64,000 bases of DNA from Acinetobacter guillouiae CIP 63.46 (lineage in GTDB: Bacteria > Pseudomonadota > Gammaproteobacteria > Pseudomonadales > Moraxellaceae), in the NCBI RefSeq assembly GCF_000368145.1, contig NZ_KB849282.1, positions 440,129 to 504,128 of the forward strand, in the 5' to 3' direction. This document shows, in pieces, positions 17,574-28,352 of this stretch. Each line of letters begins with the position of its first letter. Position 1 is the stretch's first letter. The notes under the pieces are model-generated. The model was not told where the DNA came from and did not search any database. It was given only the letters and a program-made list of their open reading frames with translations. The translations under genes were made by a program, and so were the position numbers.

Positions 17574-18122
17574 GTGTCACGTAGCATCCAATATTGCTTG
17601 ATGGCCTTGCTTGCCATTATTTTAACTGCATGTACCACTGCACCTAAAAAGCCAAGCTCATCTAAGCCACAGCTTCCACAAGCTCAAATTAACCGCCTAA
17701 AAGCAATGTCAATGCCAACCCGATTGGCAATTCCTGTAGATGGAGTAAAACCACAAAACCTCACAGATACTTGGGGTGCATCTCGCAGTGCTGGGCGAGC
17801 ACATGAAGGAATTGACATCATGGCTTCACGTGGAACCAAAGTTTATAGTAGTACTGAAGGTGTAATTGCCAGCTTAAAGAGCAATAATCTGGGGGGTAAA
17901 GTGATTTGGCTCATCGGACCAGGTGGTGTTTATCACTATTATGCTCATCTAAACGATCACAAACGTGGTCTACAAGAAGGCGATTACGTTAAAAAAGGTC
18001 AGTTAATCGGCTATGTCGGCAATACTGGAAATGCACGACATACTGCACCGCATTTGCACTATGGACTATACTTAAGAGGTAAAGGCCAAGGTGCAGTCAA
18101 CCCCTACCCTTATTTACGTTAA
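17574..18122 (+). CDS. M23-family metallopeptidase lipoprotein
   Basis: Lipoprotein of 182 residues starting at a GTG with AAAGGA just upstream. The signal peptide ends in LTAC (lipid-anchored Cys). The LytM/M23 domain covers about residues 70-182, with HEGIDIMASRG supplying His and Asp zinc ligands and APHLHYGLYL supplying the HxH. YAHLNDHKRGLQEGDYV is also typical. All zinc ligands are present, so it is likely an active peptidoglycan endopeptidase, unlike degenerate EnvC/NlpD-type activators. There is no LysM domain. It lies between mutY and a small unknown gene and may head a short operon with that gene and tag. Confidence 0.9.
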   Translation: MSRSIQYCLMALLAIILTACTTAPKKPSSSKPQLPQAQINRLKAMSMPTRLAIPVDGVKPQNLTDTWGASRSAGRAHEGIDIMASRGTKVYSSTEGVIASLKSNNLGGKVIWLIGPGGVYHYYAHLNDHKRGLQEGDYVKKGQLIGYVGNTGNARHTAPHLHYGLYLRGKGQGAVNPYPYLR

Positions 18123-18152
18123 TTTTAGATTGAATCAATTTAGGAATATTCC

Positions 18153-18398
18153 ATGTCAGAAGCATTGCTTGAGCGTTTAGTTGAATTTGCAGAATCAGGC
18201 AATCAACAAAAAATTGCCCTCAATGGACAAAATCATCAAGGCTGGATTATGGAAATCACCGATGAAGCATTAATGATCAGTACTGGCTTTACAGACAAAG
18301 CGGGTAAAGATATTTGGGTAAATTTTAAAGATTTACAACATGCGCAACTTTCCTATTGGGACAACAAACAAGATCAATGGGTCGAATTTAAACTTTAG
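18153..18398 (+). CDS. small conserved-looking protein of unknown function
   Basis: Acidic soluble protein of 81 residues with no signal peptide, membrane segment or cysteine. Its pattern (ALNGQNHQGWIMEITDEALM, then an IWVNFKDLQHAQLSYW strand) suggests a small beta-barrel or SH3-like fold, but I do not recognise a named family. AGGAA precedes the ATG. Spacing to the lipoprotein upstream (30 bases) and tag downstream (42 bases) makes it the middle gene of a probable three-gene unit. Confidence 0.7.
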   Translation: MSEALLERLVEFAESGNQQKIALNGQNHQGWIMEITDEALMISTGFTDKAGKDIWVNFKDLQHAQLSYWDNKQDQWVEFKL

Positions 18399-18440
18399 AG
18401 AATTAAAACTTAAATCAATCAGAACAATGGTAGATCTTTT

Positions 18441-18995
18441 ATGGCAAATAAACGCTGTGGTTGGTGTTCAGATGATCCTATTTATATTGAATATCATGAT
18501 CAAGAGTGGGGTAAATCCAATCGAGATGAACAGCATTTATTTGAAATGCTTTGCCTAGAGGGGCAACAAGCAGGTTTATCTTGGATTACTGTTTTAAAAA
18601 AGCGTGAAAGCTACCGCGCCCAATTTTTTAACCACCCGATTCAAACCATCGCCAATTTTACTGAACAAGAGCTTGCACTAAAATGTCAGGATGCTGGGCT
18701 GATTCGCCATATCGGGAAATTAACGGCAATTCGTGACAATGCCATTGCATGGCAAAACATGAAAGCTCAAGACATCGATATGGTGAACTGGTTATGGGAT
18801 TTCGTCGACCAGCAAGTACAACTCAATGATGTCCCTGATTATAAATTAGCACCGGCACAAACCGAAACCAGTCAAAAGCTTTCCAAAGCGTTAAAAAAGA
18901 ATGGTTTTAAATTTGTTGGTCCAACCACTTGCTATGCCTTTATGCAAGCAGTGGGTATGGTCAATGACCATGAAAATGATTGTATATCCCGCTAA
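18441..18995 (+). CDS. tag: 3-methyladenine DNA glycosylase I
   Basis: DNA-repair glycosylase of 184 residues that removes 3-methyladenine. The zinc-snap ligands are present at both ends: Cys in RCGWC and His in YHDQEWG at the N-terminus, and HENDC near the C-terminus. [17 protein letters not shown] and [22 protein letters not shown] are near-invariant Tag motifs. The length is typical. The downstream alcohol dehydrogenase starts 31 bases later with its own good ribosome site. Confidence 0.96.
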   Translation: MANKRCGWCSDDPIYIEYHDQEWGKSNRDEQHLFEMLCLEGQQAGLSWITVLKKRESYRAQFFNHPIQTIANFTEQELALKCQDAGLIRHIGKLTAIRDNAIAWQNMKAQDIDMVNWLWDFVDQQVQLNDVPDYKLAPAQTETSQKLSKALKKNGFKFVGPTTCYAFMQAVGMVNDHENDCISR

Positions 18996-19026
18996 AAGTT
19001 TAACTGAGCAAACAGGAAGGATTCAC

Positions 19027-20049
19027 ATGTCAAATAATACGTTTCATGCTTATGCTGCCTTAGAGGCAGGTGCAGCACTTGTGCCCTATCAATTTGATGC
19101 AGGTGAATTACAGCCTCATCAGGTCGAAGTCAAAGTTGAATATTGCGGTTTATGCCATTCCGATGTTTCAGTGATTAACAATGAATGGGGAAATTCAGTT
19201 TTCCCAGTGGTTGGCGGTCATGAAATTATCGGTACCATCACTCAGCTGGGTTCAGAAGCGAAAGGATTAAAAGTCGGTCAACGTGTCGGTATCGGTTGGA
19301 CTGCGGAAAGTTGTCAGCACTGTGATCCATGTGTTAGTGGTCAACAAGTGCTTTGCACAGGGGGTTCAGTTGCAACTATCGTTGGTCATGCAGGCGGGTT
19401 TGCAGATAAGGTCCGTGCAGGTTGGCAGTGGATTATTCCTTTTCCTGAAGATTTAAACCCTGAAAGTGCTGGCCCTTTATTGTGTGGTGGTATCACTGTT
19501 TTTGACCCAATCTTAAAACATCAAATTCAAGCAGTTCACCATGTTGGTGTCATTGGGATTGGTGGCTTAGGTCATATGGCCATTAAAATACTCAAAGCGT
19601 GGGGTTGTGAGATCACTGCCTTTACATCGAGTTTGGATAAAACAGATGAACTTAAAGCGATGGGTGCAGACCATGTGGTCAATAGTCGCGATGCCAATGC
19701 TTTAAAAGCACAACGTGGCAAATTTGATTTATTGCTCTGTACGGTAAATGTGAGTTTGGACTGGAAAGCATATCTCAATACACTGGCGCCAAATGGCACA
19801 ATTCATATGCTAGGTTTAGTCCTCGAACCGATGCCGATTCCAGCGGGTGCACTGATTGGCGGTGCAAAATCAGTGACTGGTTCACCAACAGGCTCCCCTT
19901 TTGCATTGCGTCAATTATTACAATTTGCCGCACGCAAAAACATTGCACCACAAATTGAAGTTTATCCAATGTCAAAAATTAATAAGGCTTTGGAGCGACT
20001 TCACTCTGGAAAAGCCCGTTATCGTATCGTATTAAAAGCGGATTTCTAA
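19027..20049 (+). CDS. zinc-dependent alcohol dehydrogenase (YahK/CAD-like)
   Basis: Medium-chain dehydrogenase of 340 residues. The catalytic zinc site is CGLCHSD plus GGHE near the N-terminus. The structural zinc site is [17 protein letters not shown]. The Rossmann motif [11 protein letters not shown] near residue 178 binds NAD(P). The overall form fits the cinnamyl-alcohol/YahK branch, which reduces aldehydes with NADPH. The open frame extends to 18901, inside tag. The ATG at 19027 is chosen because AGGAAGG lies just before it and because [15 protein letters not shown] matches family N-termini. Confidence 0.92.
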   Translation: MSNNTFHAYAALEAGAALVPYQFDAGELQPHQVEVKVEYCGLCHSDVSVINNEWGNSVFPVVGGHEIIGTITQLGSEAKGLKVGQRVGIGWTAESCQHCDPCVSGQQVLCTGGSVATIVGHAGGFADKVRAGWQWIIPFPEDLNPESAGPLLCGGITVFDPILKHQIQAVHHVGVIGIGGLGHMAIKILKAWGCEITAFTSSLDKTDELKAMGADHVVNSRDANALKAQRGKFDLLLCTVNVSLDWKAYLNTLAPNGTIHMLGLVLEPMPIPAGALIGGAKSVTGSPTGSPFALRQLLQFAARKNIAPQIEVYPMSKINKALERLHSGKARYRIVLKADF

Positions 20050-20206
20050 TTTCAGCAAGATGCCCCATTTACACCGACATCAGTCATCGTCAATGGGGCA
20101 ATGTGTAATGCCGTTTGTAAACTATAATCAAATCGCCTGATTATTCAGACAAGTGATTTTATTTCAATAACCCATATTTAATTAATTTTATGTTTTTTAT
20201 ACAATT

Positions 20207-20515
20207 TGTTAGAAGCTTTTGGTGATTAATTTATTTTGTACTTTTGAATCATAGGTGGTCTTTCTATCGTGAGGCGACATGGATGTCGCCATGTTGAGCG
20301 GGGGTATAGGATGTACCCCTCGCTCAACGAAAGATTTTTGTCATCTTTTCATCTCTGAAAAGTGAGGCATCACCTACGCAAATCTATTTAGACTTTAGAG
20401 GTAAAGCGTGGTAATGAAAGCTTTATATTATTAAGCAATATATTCATCGCATTGATTTTATTGATCAAGAAAAATTATATTTTACTGTATGTGTTTTTAA
20501 CAGATTGACTATTAG
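20207..20515 (-). repeat. dispersed structured repeat, copy 2 (inverted)
   Basis: Reverse-complement counterpart of the repeat at 54648-54974, near full length. It includes GTACTTTTGAATCATAG (20238-20254), the GGCGACAT/ATGTCGCC hairpin (20273-20290), a 36-base hairpin (20293-20328), CTTTTCATCTCTGAAAAG (20345-20362) and the AAAATTATATT...ACT end. Read in the frame that is open in copy 3, this copy contains several stops, so it is not coding. It fills most of the 519-base gap between the dehydrogenase and the MocR gene. Nothing else is seen there beyond a weak GCCCCATT/AATGGGGC pair at 20062-20099. Confidence 0.88.
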
Positions 20516-20568
20516 TCATTGATTCCTAGATAGAAATATTCAAGAGTTCAAATTACCCATTTAGAAGT

Positions 20569-22005
20569 TTAAGCCACACTCTTGGCTGACAATTCCCCCC
20601 TTACCCAATCTGCCAATAACATAATTGCATCCTGAATTTCCTGAGACAATTCATGGCCTGCATTTAAGCGAATACAATTGTTATAACGGTGATCCTCACC
20701 AAAAATAATCCCTGGCACAATATTGATACTGTATTGCTGTGCATAATAATACAACGCCAAGCTATCAATCTGTTCTGGGAACTGTAACCACAAGGCATAA
20801 CTTCCCTGCGGTTGATTTAAACGGATCTCAACCCCATAAAAAGCATGTTGAATAAACTGTAAATATTGCGCAACTTGAGCCATCAACTTAGGGCGTAACT
20901 CACTCAAATGCTGACGATAGGCTCGGCTATAAATCAAATCAGCAAGACCCAATTGCAATGGTGTATTGACCGAAACATTTTGTAAAATCAACTTGGCATG
21001 TAAGTGCTGTAAACGTTGTGGCAAACAGAACCAACCGACTCGATAAGAGGTCGACAACGACTTGGAAACCGATCCGCAATAAACTACATAGCCCTGTTGA
21101 TCCCAATATTTAATCGGTAAAGGGCGTTTGGCATTAAAGCTACATTCAGCATAAATATCATCTTCAATCACGTAACACTGATACTTCGCTGCCAGCTGTG
21201 CGATTTTTTCTTTCTCAGCATTAGTCAAACAGAAGCCTAAAGGGTTTTGAAAATTGGCGGTTAATAAACAGACTTTTGCGCCTGAGTTTTGCATCTCTTG
21301 TTCTAAACGCTCCAGATCAAAACCTTCGGTATTGGCAGGGATTTCAATAATTTTTCGTTTGAGCAACGCCAATAATTGCAACTGACCATTATAGTTTGGC
21401 GTGGGTACAATCACACTGTCACCGATTTGGCTAAGGCTTTGAATCATCACAGACAATGCCGGCATACAACCATTGCTGATATAAATATCTTCTTTGGCAA
21501 TATAAAAACCATCTTCAGCCCAATGTGCTGACAATGCCTCTCTTAACTGAAGGTGCCCTTGGCGGTCATTATATAAAAAGTCTTCTGGCTTACTGTGCTT
21601 TAAAGCACGTTGTATTGAACGGCGTAAGGCCTCTACAGGAACTAAATTAGGCGATAACTGAATCGAACCTAAATGGATCAGTTTATTATTGATTGCTGCT
21701 TCATGAATTTGAATTTGTAAGTCTAGATTTGAAACCTCACGCGCTCTCGACTTAAAATCAGGATGGTCAGGTACAGCAATCTGTGGGGCTTTTTGCTGCG
21801 ATTGAACAAAATAGCCAGACTTTTCTTTGACGTAAATCAAGCCTTGCGCTTCAAGCAATTCATAACAACTCTTTGCTGTATTCAGACTAATATTTTGCAA
21901 TGCTGCAAATTTTCGCAAAGAGCTCAGACGTTGCCCAACGGCCAACTCTCCACAATAAATTTTCTGTGCAATTTGTTGTGCTAATGTTTGATATTGAAAA
22001 GCCAT
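20569..22005 (-). CDS. MocR/PdxR-type GntR regulator with aminotransferase domain
   Basis: Protein of 478 residues from the ATG at 22005. A TTG four codons earlier is also possible. An N-terminal GntR winged helix (about residues 1-70) contains LSSLRKFAALQNISLNTAKSCY. The rest is a type-I PLP aminotransferase-like domain with SNGCMPALSVMIQSL, NFQNPLGF and SVSKSLSTSYRVGW, whose Lys would bind PLP. MocR proteins sense PLP or an amine and regulate vitamin B6, GABA or taurine genes. The target is not evident. Downstream there is only a repeat, and upstream is a divergent small lipoprotein gene. Confidence 0.9.
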   Translation of the reverse strand: MAFQYQTLAQQIAQKIYCGELAVGQRLSSLRKFAALQNISLNTAKSCYELLEAQGLIYVKEKSGYFVQSQQKAPQIAVPDHPDFKSRAREVSNLDLQIQIHEAAINNKLIHLGSIQLSPNLVPVEALRRSIQRALKHSKPEDFLYNDRQGHLQLREALSAHWAEDGFYIAKEDIYISNGCMPALSVMIQSLSQIGDSVIVPTPNYNGQLQLLALLKRKIIEIPANTEGFDLERLEQEMQNSGAKVCLLTANFQNPLGFCLTNAEKEKIAQLAAKYQCYVIEDDIYAECSFNAKRPLPIKYWDQQGYVVYCGSVSKSLSTSYRVGWFCLPQRLQHLHAKLILQNVSVNTPLQLGLADLIYSRAYRQHLSELRPKLMAQVAQYLQFIQHAFYGVEIRLNQPQGSYALWLQFPEQIDSLALYYYAQQYSINIVPGIIFGEDHRYNNCIRLNAGHELSQEIQDAIMLLADWVRGELSAKSVA

Positions 22006-22115
22006 ATCTGTACTCAAATTTTAATATTTGTTGTATCTGTATCTGTAAAGTTAACAGATTTATGCTTCATTCACAGCCAATTTTTACAAACAAATTGATT
22101 TGAAAGGAGAAAAAA

Positions 22116-22523
22116 ATGAGAACGATCGCTTTAATCAGTATTGTCTTTGGATTAACTGCTTGCCAGCCTCAGCAGGTCAATCAAGCTGCTCAGAAACAAC
22201 ATTTTGTATGTAAATCTTTGATTGAAGGCTTTTTAAAAACACAAAATTTAGCTGAGTATCAGCTTGATCATCTAGAACCCACCTTACACCAGACTGCAGC
22301 TGTGCGAAACTACCGCTACCATGCCAGTAGTGATCAACGGATGAAGATTAATATCCCGGTGCAAAAAGACTTGACGTTTAAATGTCTTCAGACAGCAACT
22401 GATCATTTTGAAATCCAATTGGTCAATCCACAAAAACCCAGTAGCCAAACTTTACTGAGTCTGGATTTACCACCACAAAAGACTATCGAAACTTTGACAG
22501 CTTTTGCGTTAAAAACTCAATAA
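22116..22523 (+). CDS. small lipoprotein of unknown function
   Basis: Protein of 135 residues with a short signal peptide ending in the lipobox LTAC (Cys16), so likely anchored to the outer membrane. The mature part is basic and hydrophilic with no recognised domain. A strong AAAGGAG site stands before the ATG. The gene diverges from the MocR regulator and may share its promoter region. Its last 41 bases overlap the convergent LysR gene, which is uncommon but both frames look real. Confidence 0.72.
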   Translation: MRTIALISIVFGLTACQPQQVNQAAQKQHFVCKSLIEGFLKTQNLAEYQLDHLEPTLHQTAAVRNYRYHASSDQRMKINIPVQKDLTFKCLQTATDHFEIQLVNPQKPSSQTLLSLDLPPQKTIETLTAFALKTQ

Positions 22524-23373
22524 ATAAACGGACACGCTTTGGTAAATGTTCTTGTTGATAATACACTGCATGGATGTGTTGCTCATAAAGCTCTATTTGA
22601 TCTTCAAATAGAGCAATCAAGCGTCCTTGCTTTATATCTTTTAAAATCTCAAACTCAGACAATCTCGCAATTCCATGCCCGCGTAAACACAGTTGACGGA
22701 CAGTTTCACCACTGGATGCTTTGATTTTTGGTTTGACAGTAAGCCTTTCTCCATTGACTCGAATCGGCCAAGTATTTAAACGGCTGACTTTGCTAAAGCC
22801 AATTTGGGTATGATTTAAAATATCTTGCGGTGTTGCTGGATAACCATGTGTAGCTAAATACTCAGGACTGGCAACGATATATAATCGGCTTTTACACAAC
22901 AAACGCGCATGTAAGCTCGAATCATTAAGATCACCAAAACGTATTGCAACATCTGTCTTATGTTCTAATAAATCGATGATCTGATCGTTACTGTTTAACT
23001 CTATTTCTATTTCAGGATACAACTGAGAAAACTCTTGCATCAACGGTGCAATCACATGTAATACAAAAGGTGTCGCGGAATCCACGCGAATCAGCCCAGA
23101 TGTATCACTGTCAGATTTTAATAAAGCATCTTCTGCTTCATTGAGGTCATGCACAATTTTTCGGGCTTTTGCTAAAAATAATTGCCCCTCTTGGGTCAAC
23201 TTAAGTTTACGTGTTGTTCGCTCTAATAAGGTGACATTCAGTTTAGATTCAAGTCGTTGCAAGGCTCGACTTACACCTGAAGTGGTTTGTTCAAGATGCG
23301 TTGCTGCTGCAACAATCGAACCACTATCAACAATATTAATAAAAGCCTGTAATTCTTCGAGTGTAGATTTCAT
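22483..23373 (-). CDS. LysR-family transcriptional regulator
   Basis: Regulator of 296 residues. The N-terminal helix-turn-helix is at about residues 3-62 (LQAFINIVDSGSIVAAATHL, then VSRALQRLESKLNVTLLERT). A periplasmic-binding-like effector domain follows (about 90-290). The sequence resembles the single-target, aldo/keto-reductase or quinone-reductase-linked LysR group. It is divergent from the aldo/keto reductase gene with 96 bases between them, which is the classical arrangement for a LysR regulator and its target. A T-N11-A dyad lies in that gap. Confidence 0.92.
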   Translation of the reverse strand: MKSTLEELQAFINIVDSGSIVAAATHLEQTTSGVSRALQRLESKLNVTLLERTTRKLKLTQEGQLFLAKARKIVHDLNEAEDALLKSDSDTSGLIRVDSATPFVLHVIAPLMQEFSQLYPEIEIELNSNDQIIDLLEHKTDVAIRFGDLNDSSLHARLLCKSRLYIVASPEYLATHGYPATPQDILNHTQIGFSKVSRLNTWPIRVNGERLTVKPKIKASSGETVRQLCLRGHGIARLSEFEILKDIKQGRLIALFEDQIELYEQHIHAVYYQQEHLPKRVRLFIEFLTQKLSKFR

Positions 23374-23396
23374 TGCTGTCAGCGCTCTGCTTATTG

Positions 23397-23411
23397 TTGA
23401 TTTCTAGTCAA
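23397..23411. promoter_or_regulatory. candidate LysR operator (T-N11-A dyad)
   Basis: TTGA-N7-TCAA forms a 15-base dyad containing TGA-N7-TCA. It is centred in the 96-base gap between the divergent LysR and aldo/keto reductase genes. The position fits autoregulation plus activation of the reductase. Confidence 0.5.
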
Positions 23412-23469
23412 TAATATTTTGCATATTCCTGTATTTTTCCGCAACAATTAAAGTAGCAAAATACACCCA

Positions 23470-24309
23470 ATGTCAGAAAATAAAGTGAAATCCAGCATGA
23501 CAAACATCGTTCCTCAATTTGGTGTCGGTACTTTCCGTTTAACAGGACAAACTGTGATTGACTCGGTCAAAACAGCCTTAGACGTTGGTTATCGTGCTGT
23601 AGACACTGCTCAAATCTATGGCAATGAAGCAGAAGTCGGTCAGGCCATTGCAGAAAGCCATATCCATCGTGATGATTTGTTTATCACAACAAAGATATGG
23701 ACAGATCATTATCAAGCCGACAAACTTATTCCAAGTCTTAAAGACAGCTTACAGAAACTAGGTACTGATGCAGTCAACTTAACCTTGATTCACTGGCCAG
23801 CACCAAGTCTAGGAATTTCTGTTGCAGAAATGATGCTGAACCTGTTAGAAGCAAAAAAGCTGGGCTTAACTGAACATATTGGAATTTCAAACTTCAATAT
23901 CGACTTATCGCAACAAGCCATTGCTGCTGTAGGACTTGAAAATATTGCCACCAACCAAATTGAACTTAGCCCTTATTTGCAAAATGATAAGTTGGTGAAT
24001 TTTTTACAGTCACAAAATATTGATGTGACCTCTTATATGACTTTGGCGTATGGTAAAGTTTTAAATGACCCAACATTAACTGAAATTGCCAAACAGCATC
24101 AGGCTTCTAGCGCTCAAATTGCATTGGCATGGGCATTGCAGAAAGGCTTTGCTGTCATTCCGTCATCGACTAAACGTGAAAACTTAATTGCCAACTTAAA
24201 AGCACAAGAGATTCAGTTATCTGCTGAAGAAATGCAATTAATCGCGCAATTGGAACGTAATGGTCGTGAGGTTGATCCTGAAAACTTAGCACCTCAGTGG
24301 GATGTTTAA
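23470..24309 (+). CDS. dkgB: aldo/keto reductase (DkgB-like)
   Basis: NADPH-dependent TIM-barrel reductase of 279 residues. The active-site tetrad is readable: Asp and Tyr in [16 protein letters not shown], Lys in FITTKIW, and His in LTLIHWPAP. The cofactor end has [14 protein letters not shown]. The form fits 2,5-diketo-D-gluconate/methylglyoxal reductases (DkgB). No gluconate genes are nearby, so the physiological substrate is unknown and the symbol is by similarity. The divergent LysR gene probably regulates it. Confidence 0.88.
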   Translation: MSENKVKSSMTNIVPQFGVGTFRLTGQTVIDSVKTALDVGYRAVDTAQIYGNEAEVGQAIAESHIHRDDLFITTKIWTDHYQADKLIPSLKDSLQKLGTDAVNLTLIHWPAPSLGISVAEMMLNLLEAKKLGLTEHIGISNFNIDLSQQAIAAVGLENIATNQIELSPYLQNDKLVNFLQSQNIDVTSYMTLAYGKVLNDPTLTEIAKQHQASSAQIALAWALQKGFAVIPSSTKRENLIANLKAQEIQLSAEEMQLIAQLERNGREVDPENLAPQWDV

Positions 24310-24444
24310 TTCACTGCTGGAGTAAAAGTGATTTAAAGCAGCGCAAATCTTGGCTCAGGCTTTGATTAGCAAAGTTTGGTTGCTAGGTTTTTGCTTACTA
24401 GGCTTCGAAACAGGCTTTACCGCCTTTTGATCATGACTTAGATT

Positions 24445-24480
24445 GCTTCGCAAGATTATTTTCTTGCGAAGCTTTATTTT
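24445..24480 (+). terminator. rho-independent terminator
   Basis: An 11-bp perfect stem, GCTTCGCAAGA (24445-24455) with TCTTGCGAAGC (24462-24472), is followed by TTTATTTT. It is 135 bases past the reductase stop. It is the only clear terminator before the MFS gene. Confidence 0.75.
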
Positions 24481-24586
24481 GTCACTTCATCAACATAGCG
24501 GCTGAAAAGTAAATGACCATCCCAGTGATTGACCAAACGCTGTTACACCCCATCATTTTCAATATGCTGTATATTTGAGATTCCTC

Positions 24587-25762
24587 ATGAAATTAAATTT
24601 TCCCTTGCTCGCATTGGCCATTGGTGCTTTTGCAATAGGAACAACAGAATTTTCTCCTATGGGCTTTCTTCCCCAAATTGCAGAAAATTTGAATATTTCA
24701 ATCCCAACCGCAGGTATGCTGATCACCGCTTATGCACTCGGAGTTATGATTGGCGCACCGTTTATGACCTTATGGTTTGGACGGTTCCCACGACGTAAAG
24801 CGCTTATTCTAGCCATGATTATTTTTACCATTGGCAATATTCTCGCTGCAATTGCCCCCAATTATTGGGGCTTAATGGCCGCTCGAATCCTGACCAGTCT
24901 CAATCACGGGGTATTTTTCGGGATTGGTTCCATTGTTGCAACAAGCGTCGTACCTAAAGACAAACAAGCCAGTGCAGTTGCCACCATGTTTATGGGCCTC
25001 ACCATTGCCAACATCGGTGGTGTGCCTTTAGCCACATGGGTTGGGCAGAATATTGGCTGGCGTATGTCATTTGCAGCAATCGCCTTACTCGGCGTGATTA
25101 CTATGCTGTCACTATGGAAAGCCTTGCCTGAAGATAAAGCAAGTCAACGTCCTGATGTCAAAGCAGAATTAAAAGTGCTGACTCGGTTGCCTGTAGTTCT
25201 TGCATTGCTCACCACGGTGATGAGTGCAGGTGCAATGTTTACCCTCTATACCTATATTGCGCCTAGCCTACAAAACATCACCCATGCAAGCCCGATGTTT
25301 ATTACCTTGATGCTGGTACTGATTGGGATTGGTTTTTCAATTGGTAATCACTTAGGTGGGAAATTTGCAGACTTGTCACTGACCAAAACATTGACCAGTT
25401 TCTTGCTGTTACTGATGGTGAGCATGTTGCTGTTCCCTATACTGGCTCAAACTCAAATTGGTGCAGCATTGGCACTGATTGTCTGGGGAGCAGCGGCCTT
25501 TGCCGTGGTCCCACCTTTACAAATGCGTGTCATGTCTGTTGCTCATGAAGCACCTGGATTGGCATCTTCGGTAAATATCGGGGCATTTAATTTAGGCAAT
25601 GCTTTAGGTGCAACAGCTGGTGGAGCAGTATTGAGTATGGGCATGAGTTATGCTGCGGTGTCTATTGCAGGTGCGGTACTCACAGCTTTAGGGTTAGTGC
25701 TGGTTTTTATTCAGATGAAAATGAATAAAGCACCTGCACAACAATATAGCCATTCAGCGTAG
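24587..25762 (+). CDS. MFS drug/sugar efflux transporter (AraJ/NepI-like)
   Basis: Major-facilitator permease of 391 residues with twelve predicted transmembrane helices. The N-terminus LALAIGAFAIGTTEFSPMGF is the hallmark of the DHA1 subfamily that includes AraJ, NepI and sugar efflux proteins. The motif-A loop is LWFGRFPRRKAL. The upstream TTG at 24575 is open, but the ATG at 24587 places the first helix as usual. Export of arabinose-like sugars, nucleosides or drugs is possible, and sequence alone does not decide. No regulator is adjacent except the LysR gene one gene away. Confidence 0.88.
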   Translation: MKLNFPLLALAIGAFAIGTTEFSPMGFLPQIAENLNISIPTAGMLITAYALGVMIGAPFMTLWFGRFPRRKALILAMIIFTIGNILAAIAPNYWGLMAARILTSLNHGVFFGIGSIVATSVVPKDKQASAVATMFMGLTIANIGGVPLATWVGQNIGWRMSFAAIALLGVITMLSLWKALPEDKASQRPDVKAELKVLTRLPVVLALLTTVMSAGAMFTLYTYIAPSLQNITHASPMFITLMLVLIGIGFSIGNHLGGKFADLSLTKTLTSFLLLLMVSMLLFPILAQTQIGAALALIVWGAAAFAVVPPLQMRVMSVAHEAPGLASSVNIGAFNLGNALGATAGGAVLSMGMSYAAVSIAGAVLTALGLVLVFIQMKMNKAPAQQYSHSA

Positions 25763-25936
25763 CGCTTAACAATCGTCACAAAGACTACAAGTAACCTTTC
25801 TTTCTACATCAATACCTTGAGAAAGGTTACTTTCAATAGTTAAATGAACGGAAAGATCTGCCAAGCATTATTTTTTCGAATATAGCGTTGTTTCGTCAAT
25901 AAGTGATCTGCTTCAGGATTATTGATCAAACAATGC

Positions 25937-26587
25937 CTATTTTAAAATATCAGGCAAAGCTGTAAAGGGTTTATTCTTTGCCAATTCTGTTTTCATTTTC
26001 TGCAACATCTGATAAGGCTGCTGTTCGACCAAAATATTGGTTAAGCTGGCAGGAATGGAACCTTCTGGATTGGCATGTCCAGAGGTAATGACTTTGACTT
26101 TATTGGCACCGAGTTTTTGAAAGGTCCAATCACCTGAATAATCTTTTAAACGCACATAGTCAGGATTTAATGCTTTACCTTGCTGAATCGCAGAATTCTT
26201 AATAAAAATGCTGCCATTTGCATCTTTAGACATGGTTCCTTTAACCACCATGTCGCGATCTTTTAACGGAAAGGGAAAATCTAAAACCATATAAATGCTG
26301 AATTCACCTTTTTTATCATCGCGAGATAAAACTTCAGCTTTGGCAACATTGGGGACCCATTTCGGTGAGTTTTTGACGTCCAATACCAAAGCGACAGCAC
26401 GATCAATCGGCACGTCTAATGTTGTTTCAGCTTTATAAGACAACACAGAATTACTGGCATCCTTGTATGTCCATACCTGAATGTTATTTTTATTCAAACT
26501 CAATTTGGCATTGCTTGGTAAAGCAGCTTGTGTAGTCAGGCCAAAAGCACTGATTACACAAGCAAATAACATCACTGTTTTTTTCAT
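25937..26587 (-). CDS. exported START-domain protein
   Basis: Protein of 216 residues with a signal peptide ending TQA. The mature part matches the START/polyketide-cyclase-like lipid-binding fold: IDRAVALVLDVKNSPKWVPN near residue 60, FPFPLKDRDMVVKGTM near 105, and LVEQQPYQMLQKMKTEL near the end. Such bacterial proteins probably bind lipids or hydrophobic molecules in the periplasm, but the ligand is unknown. The gene lies 57 bases downstream of dapB on the same strand and may be read through from it, since no terminator lies between them. Confidence 0.82.
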   Translation of the reverse strand: MKKTVMLFACVISAFGLTTQAALPSNAKLSLNKNNIQVWTYKDASNSVLSYKAETTLDVPIDRAVALVLDVKNSPKWVPNVAKAEVLSRDDKKGEFSIYMVLDFPFPLKDRDMVVKGTMSKDANGSIFIKNSAIQQGKALNPDYVRLKDYSGDWTFQKLGANKVKVITSGHANPEGSIPASLTNILVEQQPYQMLQKMKTELAKNKPFTALPDILK

Positions 26588-26644
26588 TTTTGAATGTTCA
26601 AAATTTGACTAATTGTTTTAATTCTATCGCATCAGATTTTAAGC

Positions 26645-27469
<825 letters not shown>

Positions 27470-27749
27470 CTAAATCTGAATTTGAAAATTTGGCTCTACT
27501 ATAACAAAACTCGGTTCTAAGACGACGTTTCAATATAAAAAAATACTGTGATCTTTTTGCTTGCTTTGGGATCTGATGCGCTCATTGGTCCAAAATAGCC
27601 TGAACGAATAAATAGATTAATTTTATAAAATATATCGGTAAAACTTTGAAAAATTTACAACTTTTCAAATTTATTTCATCAAAATGCAAGAATCCCACAG
27701 CAGACTACATGCCACGAATGAAAATAATATGGCTTATAAGGAGATCAAT

Positions 27750-27941
27750 ATGCATTCGAATAAAGTGGCTTTCGCTCTGGTACTCGGCATGATGATGACA
27801 AATGTTTGGGCTGAATCAGCGCCTGCAACAACATCAGCAACAACTGAAGAAAAAACGCTTGCTCAACCCAATAGCAACACAGCATCTGAACCTCAAACAG
27901 AAGTTCGTGTTGAAGATATTGATGCACCAATCATCGAATAA
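27750..27941 (+). CDS. small exported acidic protein A
   Basis: A 63-residue protein. The start at 27750 is fixed by TAAGGAG (27737-27743). An upstream in-frame Met at 27729 lacks a good site. The signal peptide ends TNVWA and leaves about 43 residues rich in Thr, Ala, Glu and Pro with no cysteine. A second small gene 411 bases downstream encodes a similar design (VWAE signal end, disordered acidic tail), so the two look like distant paralogues. Function is unknown. They may be periplasmic or secreted disordered peptides. Confidence 0.65.
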   Translation: MHSNKVAFALVLGMMMTNVWAESAPATTSATTEEKTLAQPNSNTASEPQTEVRVEDIDAPIIE

Positions 27942-28352
27942 TAAGTACCTATTTTTCAGCGGTTGAGGGTATCTCCAATACCTTCAACCTCTCATTTTAA
28001 AAATAACTCAATTCAATTGTAATTATCATCATAAAAATTAGGCACTACAACCAAACATCAACACTTATATTATTTTTAAATTATCTAAAAACTGCTTGAA
28101 ATGTGTATTAAATTACAGCTAAAAATAACTAAAAAACAAAATTTAAATTTTTCAGATCTGTAAGGTCTGTTAATAATTCGTCTATGTTTGCGATTTTGCG
28201 TTTTTTTAACTGATACTAGGCACAAAATACCAAATCTAGTCTTTCTAAATAATGACAAACATCGTTTTGCAAAATAACGATGTAGTAGCAAAATACGCTA
28301 CACTAAAAGCGCTTGGACGCAATCATAAAAAGCATATATCAAAGGAAATACC
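27942..28352. other. AT-rich gap between the two small exported-protein genes
   Basis: A hairpin GGTTGAGGGTAT/ATACCTTCAACC (27961-27983, one wobble pair) follows protein A and may be its terminator, although the T-run is poor. The remainder is AT-rich with no convincing gene on either strand. A short leftward frame at 28085-28291 lacks protein-like composition. Confidence 0.5.
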
